From: Deuterostichococcus epilithicus
Taxonomy: Eukaryota; Chlorophyta; Trebouxiophyceae; Prasiolales; Stichococcaceae
Assembly (NCBI GenBank): GCA_033439295.1
Contig: JAVTLE010000011.1
Span: 248,082-312,081, forward strand
Reading direction: 5' to 3'
Length of the DNA stretch: 64,000 nucleotides
Shown piece by piece: positions 1-11,391 of the stretch. Every line of letters begins with the position of its first letter. Position 1 is the first letter of the stretch. The notes under the pieces are model-generated. The model saw nothing but the letters and a program-made list of their open reading frames with translations, had not been told where the DNA came from and did not search any database. A program made the translations under genes and the position numbers.

Positions 1-3000
1 CGCCGACAGCCGCGAGGTCATCGGCTGGGAGAACATCGAGCTCATCAGCGACCGGCCCCTAGAGACGATGCTGGCGGAGTTCACGCGGCTGAAGGAAGAG
101 TTCCCGGGGCGCATCCTGATAGCCTCCATCATGGAGGTGCGGCGCTGAGGCGAGGCGGTGCCCCATCGGCAGAATCTTTGCTCGATGTGTTCCTGGCGGC
201 GGGCTTCCAGCAGCCTTCCAGCATGCCGGCTGCAGTGGAATGGGATCGCTTGATCCGCTGCTCGCAACAGATGGCTTACACGCCCAGCCAGGTGCCTGGT
301 GTTGCTCATACTGCATTCCTTTCACACTCCTTCCTGCTGCATCGCACGTGACGAGGCGCCTGGGCTACACGATTCCCTGTAAACCCTATGATCTGGAATT
401 CCCTGCAAACCTGCATGGTCGCGCCGCAGGAGTATGACCAAGGGGCACGTCAGGAGGTGCTTGCGTAGTTCGAGGGACCAAGAAGCTTTGCGACCCACCA
501 CCCCTGCTAACCCCTGTGACCTCCTTTGATTCACCCAGCCTGGACGCGCCGCAGGAGTACAACCAGGGGGCGTGGGAGGAGCTGATAGCGAGGTGCGAGG
601 ACGCGGGCGTCGACGCCTTCGAGGTCAACTTCAGCTGCCCGCACGGCATGCCGGAGCGCAAGATGGGCATGGCCATGGGCCAGGACTGCGAGCTGCTCGA
701 GGTGCGGTTTCAGGGTTTGAAGGCAGGGGTTTTGAATTCCACCAGCAGCATCGAGGTGCAGAGCGCAAGATGGGCATGGCCATGGGCCGACTGCGAGCTG
801 CTCGAGGAGATATCCGCATGCTAACGACGCTGGTGGTGCCGCAGCGCGCCAGCAGATAACCTGCGCACCCTCGAGCGGATCTGCCATTCAAGCTTTTATT
901 GGTCCACGTGGTCACTCGCCCTTGCTTTGCGTCTCTGCTGCAGGAGGTGTGTGGCTGGATCAATGCAAAAGCCACGATCCCTGTCTGGGCCAAAATGACA
1001 CCGAACATCACGGATATCACCCTGCCCGCCCGCACGGCACTGAAGTCAGGTATGCTGAGGCTGTTGCAGCGCCTGCTATGCATTGGGAACGCCTCCTATG
1101 CACTTGGGCCCGACTGCAAGCGCGCCAGGGCCTGCCGCAACTTGTTGCAAGTCGCTTGTAGCGTCTCTCTGTACTCTGGCGCGGCCTCCGCATTCTATGT
1201 GTTCTGTCTCGGACTACATGCAGCTGTGCTTCCACAGAGAGTCACACCTGCTTCGTGGGTTGTGGCGGCCAACAACAGCAGCATCGTCTCAGCACTCCGA
1301 CACTTTGCTCTGCCAGGCTGCGAGGGCGTGGCGGCAATCAACACCATCGCCAGCGTCATGGGCATCAACCTGACCACTCTGCGCCCGGAGCCCAGCGTGG
1401 AAGGGTACTCGACTCCCGGCGGCTACTCCAGCAAGGCCGTCAAGCCCATCGCGCTCGCCAAGGTGCCCATTTCCACATCGTGAAGTGCTGCCTCCCTCTG
1501 GTGCGTCGGAGCCAGCTAGCCCTTGTGCGCACAGGCCAGACGATGCTACAAGAAAGGGTTTCTGCGGCTCCGCTCTCCTGCAAACCCCATTCACCCTCGC
1601 TTTTCTGCGTGCGGCGCGCAGGCAAGCTTCGTGTTCTCTGCCAGCTACCATCGAGTGCAAGCCGCCACACCGTTGCATGCCGTACACGGCAGACAGGCAA
1701 CACGGTCTTCAGGCTCGACGTACGTCCACATGCCCCTGTCCTCTGACGGTGGCGTCTCTTTTCTGCGGCCAGGTCATGGCGATTGCAACGCTGATGAAGC
1801 AGGAATTTGACGTGAGCCGCTCGCTCAGTGGCATCGGCGGCGTGGAGACCGGACGCGATGCGGCCGAGTTCCTGTTGCTGGGCGCATCCTCCGTGCAGGT
1901 GGGGTTCGAAATCCTGACAACCTCAGAAATCTTTGAATGGAAACGAGTGTGGAGGAGGTGGCTTGTGAGGCCCCCATACCGTGCAGGTACACCCGCACAA
2001 AAGCCGGAATACTGTTTGGGTGAACCGAACAGAGGAGGCTGCACCGGCCAGGCCCCCCTCCTGCCGTGTAAGCCGGTTGCAGGTGCGCATGCTGGCGCTG
2101 ACGGGATGGTCTCCGCTGCAGGTGTGCACGGGTGTGATGCTGCACGGCTACCCGCTCGTCAAGACGCTCTGCGGCGGCCTGCAGGTCAGCACACTGCCCC
2201 ACTTCCTCTTTCCCCGAAGCTACTTGTGCTCTGCCACCGCCTGGAGTGACACTCCAGCTGAATGCACGGGGTCCCCAGAGGGGGCTTCCTCGCTCTGGAC
2301 TGTAGCGAATGCGTGCCAAGCAGAGCACGTGGGTCCACCTTGCCTGCTACTCCCGACAGAGACAGCGTGCCCATGCCCTAGCAAACCGCCCCGCAGCGGG
2401 GCCGCGGGCTGCAAACCTCCGCGGGCACAGCGCCTGTGCTCCTGCCCTGGTCCCAGCTCCCGAAACTCAGTTGTGCTTCGAGGAACACCGTTTCCCCGCT
2501 CCGGCGCGCAGGAGTTCATGTCGGAGCACAGCTTCGCCAGCATCGAGGACTTCCGGGGAGCGGCGTTGCCGTACTTCACCACGCACACGGAGCTGGTGCG
2601 GCTGCAGCGGGAAGCGATTGCCGTCAAGCGCGCCCGCACCGGCCTCGCCAAGGACGACGAGTGGGAGGGTGCGCCGCCGCCGCCCGCATCAATGCTGTCG
2701 CATCCCACTGGCGCATTACAATTGCCAATTGCTTATCCGTGACCATCGCAGCTGTGAGTCGTGCACAACTCAGGCTCGTCTCTTGGTCCGGCCGCTTGGC
2801 GAAGACTGCACAGAAACCATGCACTGCTGGCCGGCGGCCGGCGGACCTTGCAGCAGTCTCCTAGCAGCTCGGCTATGCGTCGCAAAACGACGCCAGATGA
2901 CCTTCTCACAATTTCAAAATGCCGAATTAGCAGCGAATCAGCACTGCGACACAAGTCGACAATGCTGCCCCGGCTGCTGGCACCATGACTGTGCGCAAAG

Positions 3001-3111
3001 TTGGGCAGACGATCGCAGGCTGGGCCACCTGCCTGCTGACTGGGCGTCCCCACTGTGGCTGCAGGCGACTCGTTCGTCAAGCAGTCCGAGTCCATGATCA
3101 GCAACCGCTGA
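1..3111 (+). CDS. PYD1: Dihydropyrimidine dehydrogenase (NADP+), plant PYD1 type, 3' part
   Basis: First and rate-limiting enzyme of uracil/thymine breakdown: FMN-dependent reduction of the pyrimidine ring, plastidial in plants. The 5' end lies outside the window. Exons: 1-136, 555-701, 944-1049, 1317-1462, 1773-1898, 2122-2184, 2512-2668, 3065-3111; all are GT-AG with matching phases. Visible family blocks in order are ENIELISDRPLETML, NFSCPHGMPERKMG, VPVWAKMTPNITDIT-like, AINTIASVMGINL, EGYSTPGGYSSKAV, GIGGVETGRDAAEF (FMN phosphate loop) and a short C-terminal exon ending SESMISNR. The C-terminus matches plant PYD1 in length and lacks the ferredoxin extension of animal DPYD. The loop after CPHGM reads MAMGQDCE, so the position of the animal catalytic Cys appears to be Met (from memory of the family). 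The intron after exon 2 holds a decayed copy of that exon's end. Confidence 0.95.
761..806 (+). repeat. Decayed copy of the 3' end of PYD1 exon 2
   Basis: Inside intron 2, bases 761-806 repeat the last ~46 bases of exon 2 (about 655-701), offset by roughly 105-108 bp. A small deletion inside the copy breaks the frame. It is not a usable exon; it marks a local tandem duplication. Confidence 0.85.
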
Positions 3112-5269
3112 TGAGGAGCCGGCGGTCGTGGTGACACTCATTGGATGCGGCAGTGACGCCTTCATGCTCAGCCGCGCTTGTGCAGTTTGGGCTTTGTGAC
3201 GTCGATCTGCCTGTGCAGTGGCCGGCGCGGCCTGTGTCTGGTAGAATGTGATGTCTTGGACCTGTCATAGTCTTCGTTTGACTTGATGCCAGAGCTGATT
3301 GAACCAAGACAAATTTCATTTCGTGGTGCCGGACCGCTCAGAGGAAGTGTTGAAACCCGCCACAACTGGGCTTCTCAGAACCGCCACCATGGATCCACGT
3401 GGCGCGTTGGCAGACAAACGATTCCACGGTGCATAGAGTGCGCAGTCATAGCAGGCGAGAGCTTGCCAAACATACATATAAACAATGGGCGCTCGCTGGG
3501 GGCGAGACGCGAGTTTGATCGAAAGGGGCCAGCCGAAAGGGGAGCAGCCAGATCGCTAATAAGGCCGGCCGAGGAATGCCAGCACCGGGCAACACCCTGT
3601 AGCGAAGACAGCCACAGCAAAATAACGCATCGCAACATGCAGCAGTTGGTGTGGCATGCTCATGCTGATATGATCGCAGGACTCATACAGACAGCAAACC
3701 AGCATGCTCCAGGACACTCACGGCTCGGGGTGAGGGAAAATTCATGAGATGTGCATGAGAATCAGGGCGACATGAAGTTTCCACGCCGAAAGCGCTCGCA
3801 CATCACTGCAGAAGCCTTTCTGACATCTGCTGGAACAAGCAGGCGCAAGTTGCTGCATGCAGCTCAGACGGCGAACATCCCCAGCCTGGACGTGAACATT
3901 CCCCCCTCGTACTTAGCTGGTGGGCGAGTAAACTTACCCACGAGCGGAAGCTGAGCAAAAGTTACACTTTGGCAAATCTTTCCCTCGTCGTTGATCTCTC
4001 CGAAACGCCCCTTTTGCAACCTACCTCAGCGCGCAGCGGCTGCCAGCTGCAGCAGCCGTGCAACCTGCGTGCGGACTGCTCTGCGGCCGGAAGGCTTTCA
4101 ATCACAGTCTGCGTCTGGCGATCGCGACTACCACCCTCGTTAAAGGACCAGAGGGGTTAGTCCCAGAATCATCCCCCGTTCTATGGAAAATCGTACTAAG
4201 GGCGCGGAAACGATTCTTACATCAACTCGCCAAATCTTACAACGCCGGCTGCCGGGGCGCCGTTCGCACGGCCAGCCGCAGCGCGAGGCGCCTGCCTCAC
4301 GCAAGGTCTGCAGAATGGCCGAAGGAACAGCTGACGGAGCACGGAAGACCTGAAAAGGCAGGGTGACACCGGCAGAAGGCGGAGGAGGTTTCCCGTCGAC
4401 GACTCTTAGGGTTTACTATGGCCAGGCGGAAACTTGAGTGCATAAGTTTGAATCACCGAAGGTGATCGAACTAACATATAAACATTCGCAGGAGGTTAGC
4501 CGTCAACTTATAGCTTGTTTGGCGGGTCCTACTATATTTACAGCCCTGAGCTTGCCTGACAGCTGGACATGTAGTAATCGCCCAGGTCCCGTTGAGGCAA
4601 TGCATAACCCTCTGCTGGAATCGGGCCCCTCCGGCACGTCAACCGGTGACGCCACCGCGCAGTCTTGCTCACCTGCACAACTCGGTACGCGGGCTTTCCG
4701 TCCTCAAACATCGACTTCTCTTCTTTCGTACCGCGCAATGCATGGGGTGCTTCCGTTCTGGCGTGTAGGAGAATCTGTGTGCACGCTGCGGCAATGTGAG
4801 ATGCAGGTCGGTGCAGGAGTTGCGCGACATGCCGGCTTTCCCGTCATGATGTCGTCATGTGCGACTCGAACAGGGCAAGCCGCCGGAGTTGCGTTGTGAG
4901 CGAGGCCCAGTTTGAACAGCTGGCCGTGATACTGGCAGTTGTGCGTCACCGCGGGCAGGCGCCTCAAACCGCATTCGCAGCCCTTGCTGCTACTCAGGTG
5001 TCGACATGCATGTGGATGCATCTTACATCTGCTCCCTGTATTTCCGTTTGCGATTATCCACCAGCGATGCCTCTATGTGATGTACATCGCTTTCCGTTTC
5101 CGTCGCCTTGCCGGTAATGCACACCACCATACAATTCCGAGCGCTCACCACCTACCAGCAAGCGGAGATCAGCTGACCTAGCGTCGCGGGCCACTGACAC
5201 GTTGTATGTTGCCCCCAGGAATTGGTTTTGGGCCAGCACAGCTGTGTGCAGCAGCGGGCGCCGACCGCG
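3112..5269. other. Intergenic region, no gene recognised
   Basis: No open frame here resembles a known protein or continues across plausible splice sites. Composition is closer to balanced than in the genes. It should contain the PYD1 3' UTR and the subtilisin promoter. I saw no tRNA, no clear repeat and no TGTAA polyadenylation word close to the PYD1 stop. A small hairpin (TCACC-GAA-GGTGA, about 4451-4464) is the only structure noticed. Confidence 0.5.
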
Positions 5270-8200
5270 ATGCGGGAGGCCAGTGCGCTGCCACCCCAGC
5301 GGCGGAGAGCACGCTGCAACAGTTCAAACAGCGGCCAACGGCTCGCGTGCGGTCTGCGCGCAGCGTGCCTGCTGATGGCGGCGTGCGCTGCCGCTGGGCC
5401 GATGCCCGATGTGCTCAGTGCTGACCAGGTGTGGAGAATGCAAACAGAAAGCACGAGACTCGCACACGCATGGCCGGTAGCAATGTGACGGCACCATCTC
5501 AGCGTGATTGCCATGTTGCGCCGTGCACGGGCACTGCCCTCCCGCAAGACACCGCACCACGCTCGACCTGGTCCGAAGCCTCCTCTGCATGTTCAGCGAG
5601 CAACTAAATGACGTTCAATGCAGCAAGGCGTGCTGATCGCGGCTGCAAGACTTTCTGACCAGTACCAGCTCGGCACAATCTGGTATCCTCTGGATGTCGC
5701 AGGGCGGCCGAATGGGTGGTCGCATGGCGGGCGCGCTGCTTGGGGAGACGACACGGTACCTTCTAGTGTACGAGTCGGCGCACATCGGCAAGGTGTCGAA
5801 GGAGGAGGTGGCGGCGGTCGTGACAGCAGCCAACGGGCGGCTGCTCGCCTGGCATGACGCCATCGGCACGGCGCTGGCTGTGTCCGAGGACACCGCCTTC
5901 AGTCCAAATGCGGTTGCACAGGTGCGATCTACGCTGGTCGCCTCTACTGGGTCTCCTGGCTCTCGTAGGCTGCTCGTCAGAAGGCAAGAGGGGCCCGAGG
6001 ACGATCTTGGCGCTGCGGACAGGCACAGTCGTTGCAGGGTGGAGGCGGCAAACATGTGTCTCTTGCCGCAGGCATCAACAGGCAACAGCCTCCCAATGTC
6101 GGACGCGCGGACACGTCCCTTGCAGGCTGCTTCAAGCCTGCACAGTCCTTTCACCCTACCAGCAATGCTTCCCTCGTCCCACTAATGGTCCACACACTGC
6201 CGTCCAGGACGTGCGGCTGCAGAGCGTGGGCCCGACTGCCGGCGCCGGCGTGGCGCGGCCGGGGCGCTTGCCCCCATACGAGCGCGGCACGGCCAACGCT
6301 CGGCAAGTGCAGGATGTCAGCAATGCGCGCACGGCGCGGGCGGAGGCCGCCTGGGGCGACACCTTGGCGTCATACCAGTGGTGCGCCTGTTGGGGGCGTG
6401 CAGGGTTACTGCTTAATGGTCGTCGTCCGGCAGATGCTGGCAAGATGAGGGAACTAGAAAGCACTGTCTGTGCCTGCTGACGACCAGTGATCATGAAAAC
6501 GTTCTGTTTCCAGCGTCTGGCCGGTGCACCTGGAGATGGCATCTGCCGGCTATCGTTTCACACCTGCTGGCATGGCTCGCCACAGGCTCTGTACCGCAAG
6601 TCTATAGCTGCTATGAACTTGAGATGAGATTGCATCCTGCTCTGCAGGGACATGGGGCAGATGAACGTGCCGGCGGCACAGGACATCTCCGCCGGCAAGA
6701 CGTCCATCACCATCGGCATCCTGGACACCGGCGTCGATAGCAGCCACCCTGGTGCGCTCCTCGTTGCTGGGGCCTCAGACCTGCCAAGCTGCCATGCATG
6801 TGGAGAGGGGTGACTTGGGTACTGCCCCCCCTGCCCATCTCGATCAGGGTCTAGAGTGTTGCGGACCGGCCGGGCAGGCTCCAGATCGGGTGTGGGCCTT
6901 CAAGCTGCCCTGTTGACGCGGCTGAAAGGCGGTGCAGCCGGCTGGAAGCCTGACGCTGATGCTGTTTGGACGCATCGCTGTGCGCTGCGTCCGCCCGGTC
7001 CCCAAACCCTAAATGCAGGCATCCTGACCGCCGAACCCTGGTCGCCCTGGCTGCGCAGACCTGGCGCCAAACATGGACCTGGAGCGTTCGGTCAGCTGCG
7101 TCGGTGGCGTGATAAACACGGACCCAGCGTCCTGGGTGGACGACAATGGGCACGGCACCTGGTGCGCCTTACGATATTGCCATCGCCGGCGCCCTGTGGC
7201 AGGACCGATTGTTGCCTCTCCCTCAACCGGAACACTGCCGCAATGCCTTGTGTGGGTATGTTGGGGTGCAATGCCAGGGATGCGGCTGCACCGTGGCGTG
7301 TCTGTGACGGCTGCGGCGCAGCCAATGTCAGTGCTGCTTCTCCGGCGGCGCACGTGGCTCGCACCAGCAGGATGAGGCCCATCCAATAAAGTGCAAATGG
7401 CTCACGGCATAGCCGGATGCTATTATAAACGGCAGCATCGCCCGGCAGCATTGCCCGTCAAGCCTGCAGGAGGCAGCAGCACAGCAGGTGCTTGCTTTGC
7501 AGAGCCAATGTACCGTACCTTCCCTTCCTGCAGGTGTGCGGGCGCAGCGGCGGCGGCGCTGAATGGCCGTGGCATAGTGGGCGTCGCGCCCAAGTCCAAG
7601 ATTGCCGCCGTCAAGGTCGGGGACCCGCAGGTGGGTGTCTCGCCCCTACCCCGCCACCGAAAAAACGCCTCCCCCCTCCCTGCTACCTCTCCTTCCAGCC
7701 ATTGCTCAACTCCCATGTAAATCGCCAGGATTGTCAAAACTGCTTATGCTGCAGCCAGTTGTGTGGTGCTCAATCAGCATGCTTTCACACAGAGACCTGG
7801 AGAACATGGTGACATTTGACAAGCCAATGGACGCTGACCATCTGACATGCCTCCTTCGTCTCATGTCCGTCGTGGGCGACTTACGCCTCTTCCCTGGCGC
7901 CGCTCGCTGCAGGGCTTCTTCTATCCGGAGGCGACAGTGTGTGGCTTCATGTATGCGGCGGACAGCGGCATCGCCGTCACCAGCAATAGCTACTACACCG
8001 ACCCCTGGCTGTTCAATTGCAAGAATGACGCCGCCCAGAACGCCATTTTCACCGCTGTCAACAGGCGCGTTGTTGCACCGCCGATATTCCTGCTCGGATG
8101 GGCGGGATGTCTTGCCGGTCACCACAACCTGTCTGTGCTGGCACGCATGCAATCGCGCTGTGCGGCAGCAGCTTCGCCCTGCACCTTTCAGTTGAAGGAG

Positions 8201-11200
8201 TATCGTTCCAATTCTGGACCTGTAGTCTCCTGCCAGTCGAATTGTCGCTGAATGCCTCATCCATCGCCAATGCATGCTTTGAGCACTGCCGGACCGTACC
8301 GGACCGTGCAGCATCTGTTGACATGCATCTTCCTTTCTGACACAGGGCCGTACAGTATGCGATCAGCAAGAACGTTGTCGTTGTTGCCGCCGCCGGCAAC
8401 GAGAACACTAATCTCAATGCGCCAACCACCGACTCCAGAAGCCCCAACAACGGCACCGTCATCCAAAACCGCCCTGTCGATGTGGTGAGCGGCGTGTGAT
8501 CCACTCGCACTGAACTACGAGGGGTTCATCTTCTCAGGTTTTCGGATCTGACGCCGGTTTGGCAAGTGCTGAATTCGCTGCAGGGCGGCCCTTGCAGGGC
8601 GGCCCTTGCAGGGCGGCCCTTGCAGGGCCCAGTACCAAAATTCGGCTGTAGAGTTTCTTGTCGTGTTGCCGGGCATGCGTGTCGCGCTACCTCCTTCCAA
8701 ACCATTTGGCATGCGTGCAAATTGTCCATGCTGCTCGCAGAATTGCCCCATCCTGCCGTCGGAGCTGGACGGTGTCCTGGCAGTGGGCTCTGTTGGCAAC
8801 ACCTCCACAAAGGCCTACTACTCCAACTACGGCTCTCTCTTCGTGGACGTGAGTTTGACCGCTGAGCCCTTACTTACACACGTCTCCTCGTTGTACCATG
8901 TCCCATTGCGCATTTTGTGATGCCTCCTAGTGTCAGAGGCGCCTCAGCAGCAGCTACGCACTCGCCTTGAGACTGTCCACTTGTGCGTCCCAACAGCGAA
9001 GATGTCAAGATGTGCAACAGGCGATGGCGCCCGGCAGCAGCTTTGGGCAGACTACGGCGGCCGCCCTGCCAGGCGCCATTCTGGGCGCCTGGCTTCGACA
9101 AGCTCACTGGCGCATCAAACGCTAGACGGCAATCAAGCTTTTGATTCCAACGACAGGTGGTGGCGCCCGGCGGCGACTTTGGGCAGAAAACAGCGGCAGC
9201 GCCGCAAGGCGCCATCTTGGGCGCCTGGCCGGCCCGCTTCGGCAACGACCTGGGCAGCTTCGTCGTGGAGAACGGCGCCTACTACAGCTACCTGCAGGTT
9301 CGCCTCGAGCACTGCCAGGGCTGGGTAGACCTTTCCTGCTATGTCCTGCAGCGCATGCTGGGGAAGCAGGCGCGCCGCGCAGCGCATACTGGACATGCCG
9401 GTCATGAGCGTGTGACTCAAACACTCTGCCGTGAGCCCGACGGACGCATTGAGCCTGGCGGCTGATGCGCCTTTTTGGTTTCATATTTTAAGAAACGAGA
9501 ACAATTGCAGGGTACCTCCATGGCGTGTCCCCATGTGGCGGGCCTGGCGGCGCTCATCCTGGCGCAGTACACCGCCAGCACACGGCCGACGCCGGCGCAG
9601 GTGTCGTCCACCATCCTGGCGACCGCGCAGCAGCTAGCCTGCCCTGCCAACGTCAACGCCTGCACGTGCGCAGCGTGTCCTGCCCCCCTGTTCCTGTTGC
9701 CACCCGCCAGGCCCTGTGGTGCTGCTATTGAGTGGGGCGGCGCAACACGCAAAGAGGGGTCGCCACGCCAAAGCATGCAGCCATCCCGACGCAGCCGCCT
9801 GCAGGAGTGGCGCGGCAGCCGCTGAAAGCTGAAGCAAAAAAGGCTCGTTCTGAGTGCATGACGCAGAAGAGGCAGGTCCAGCTCCCATTCTAGTCGATCA
9901 GGTCGTTTATTTGTGCCGTGATGCCAGCAGTACTCTACGCTTGCATGCTTGCAACGTACCGCAAAAGTGTACGTCAAGGCAGCCATGCCTATGAACCTCA
10001 AGGCAGCCGCTCATGAGGCTCCAACAGCTGTCCGCCAACGCCTTCCATGCCCCGCTGCGCAGGCTCAACAACGGCGTGTCTTCCTACTACGGCGCCGGCC
10101 TGGCGGATGCACTGGCGGCGCTGCGTGCCGGCCCGGCGGTAAGTCCTGCTACTACTGCGGCCCGCATCGACACCTACTGTTGCATTGACCATTTTCACAC
10201 CCACCGCTGCGCTCTGTTTCGCCCAGTGCTATTCGTGGCTGAGGCCACGGTCGTCCCATGGCCTTGCCCTTGGCACTGCCCGCATTCGTGCCGAGGGGTG
10301 GCCCGACTGCCATGCCGACCCTGCAGCCGACGCCTGCGCACATTGCCGTGCTGACAGCTCAGCCCACTGCGTGGCCAACAGCGCAGCCCCACGGCATGCC
10401 AACAGCTCAGCCCACCACCGTGCCACCGGCTCAGCGCACTGCTGTGATGGCGCAGGGAACGGCAGCGCCCACTGACAGCCCGACAATTGTGCCAACAGCC
10501 TTGCCCACGGCCTCCCCAACTGTTGCACCTACACCTGTCCCCACGAGCAGCCCCACAGCAGCACCCACAGATATGCCGACAGCATCGCCAACAGCCGTGC
10601 CCACAGCGGCACCCACGGCCAGTCCCGCAGCTGCGCCCGAGGCAGTGCCCGTGACCGATGCACCGACAGTGGCGCCCACAGGCGGCCCAGTCACAGCAGC
10701 ACCATTCGCGGCTCCCACAGCCTCGCGCCCCGTGACCGATGCACCGACAGTGGCGCCCACAGGCGGCCCAGTCACAGCAGCACCATTCGCGGCTCCCACA
10801 GCCTCGCGCCCCGTGACCGATGCACCGACAGTGGCGCCCACAGGCGGCCCAGTCACAGCAGCACCATTCGCGGCTCCCACAGCCTCGCGCCCAGCGCCGA
10901 CCCGTGCGCCGACGCAAAAGCCGGTGCGGGCTTGGCGACACTTGGCCGTAGGGCACCCACCGACAGCCTCGTGGCTTTGGCAAGGGCACTGTCGCTGCAC
11001 AGCGACACAGCACCGGCACTGTGCCAAGGGGTGGATGCGGCAGGATTTTCATGCTGCGGTGCGGCAGCAGGGGGCCCGCCAGGAGGAAGGGGCAGCAGGC
11101 GGCCGGCGGCTGACATTGCGCTTGCAAACCTCTTGCCGCCCTGACATGATGTCTTCTAAATTGCAGACCCAGCGGCCAGTGGCGAAGAAGCCAACACGGA

Positions 11201-11391
11201 GGCCCACGAAGAGGAAGCCCACACGCAAGCCGACGCGCAAGCCCACAAGGCGGCCGACGAAGAGGCGGCCGACAAAGCGGCGGCCGACGAAGCGGCGGCC
11301 GACAAAGCGGCGGCCGACGAAGCGGCGGCCGACGAAGCGGCGGCCGACGAAGCGGCGGCCCACAAAGCGGCCGATCACGAGGGCAGGCTAG
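5270..11391 (+). CDS. Secreted subtilisin-like serine protease (S8) with Pro/Thr-rich and Lys/Arg-Pro-Thr tails
   Basis: Peptidase S8. Inferred exons: 5270-5428 (signal-like LACGLRAACLLMAACAAA), 5703-5921 (I9-like propeptide, RYLLVYESAHIGKVS), 6208-6380, 6648-6751, 7059-7161, 7534-7630, 7913-8064, 8346-8484, 8741-8848, 9157-9297, 9511-9665, 10063-10138, 10327-10923, 11167-11391. The triad is complete: Asp in GILDTGVDSSHPDL, His in DDNGHGTWCAG, oxyanion Asn in VVAAAGNENT, Ser in GTSMACPHVAG. After the catalytic domain comes an A/S/T-P-T linker with three 81-bp repeats, then a basic (RPTKR)n tail; both suggest an extracellular, wall-binding or glycosylated stalk. The intron after 8064 begins GC. 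The start codon and the 10138/10327 junction are the least certain points; all other junctions keep frame. The substrate cannot be told. Confidence 0.88.
8581..8629 (+). repeat. 14-bp tandem repeat in subtilisin intron
   Basis: Three perfect copies of CAGGGCGGCCCTTG plus a partial fourth, inside the intron between exons ending 8484 and starting 8741. No function suggested. Confidence 0.95.
9017..9110 (+). repeat. Decayed upstream copy of a subtilisin exon 5' end
   Basis: Bases 9017-9110 repeat the acceptor and first ~90 bases of the exon at 9157-9297 with an offset of 136 bp, including the ACAG acceptor and the block TGGCGCCCGGC. The copy is diverged and its reading frame is not kept. Confidence 0.85.
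10651..10893 (+). repeat. Three 81-bp coding repeats in the Pro/Thr linker
   Basis: Three near-identical 81-bp units (27 residues, starting VTDAPTVAPTGG) begin at 10651, 10732 and 10813. Near identity at the DNA level points to recent expansion. Each unit adds three Pro-Thr pairs, the kind of stretch that is often O-glycosylated. Confidence 0.95.
11253..11370 (+). repeat. 15-bp repeat encoding (RPTKR)n
   Basis: A CGGCCGACGAAGCGG-type unit is repeated about seven to eight times in the last exon of the subtilisin gene, giving a strongly basic Arg-Pro-Thr-Lys tail just before the stop. The charge suggests binding to acidic wall polysaccharide, which is inference. Confidence 0.9.

Noticed and set aside
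10651-10893. CRISPR-like direct repeats
   Set aside because: The units are contiguous, in frame and coding, with no spacers; the organism is a eukaryote.
10195-11378. Long open frames on the minus strand opposite the subtilisin tail
   Set aside because: They are the antisense of GC-rich Pro-Thr and RPTKR repeats; codon use and repeats fit the plus strand, which continues a known protease in phase.
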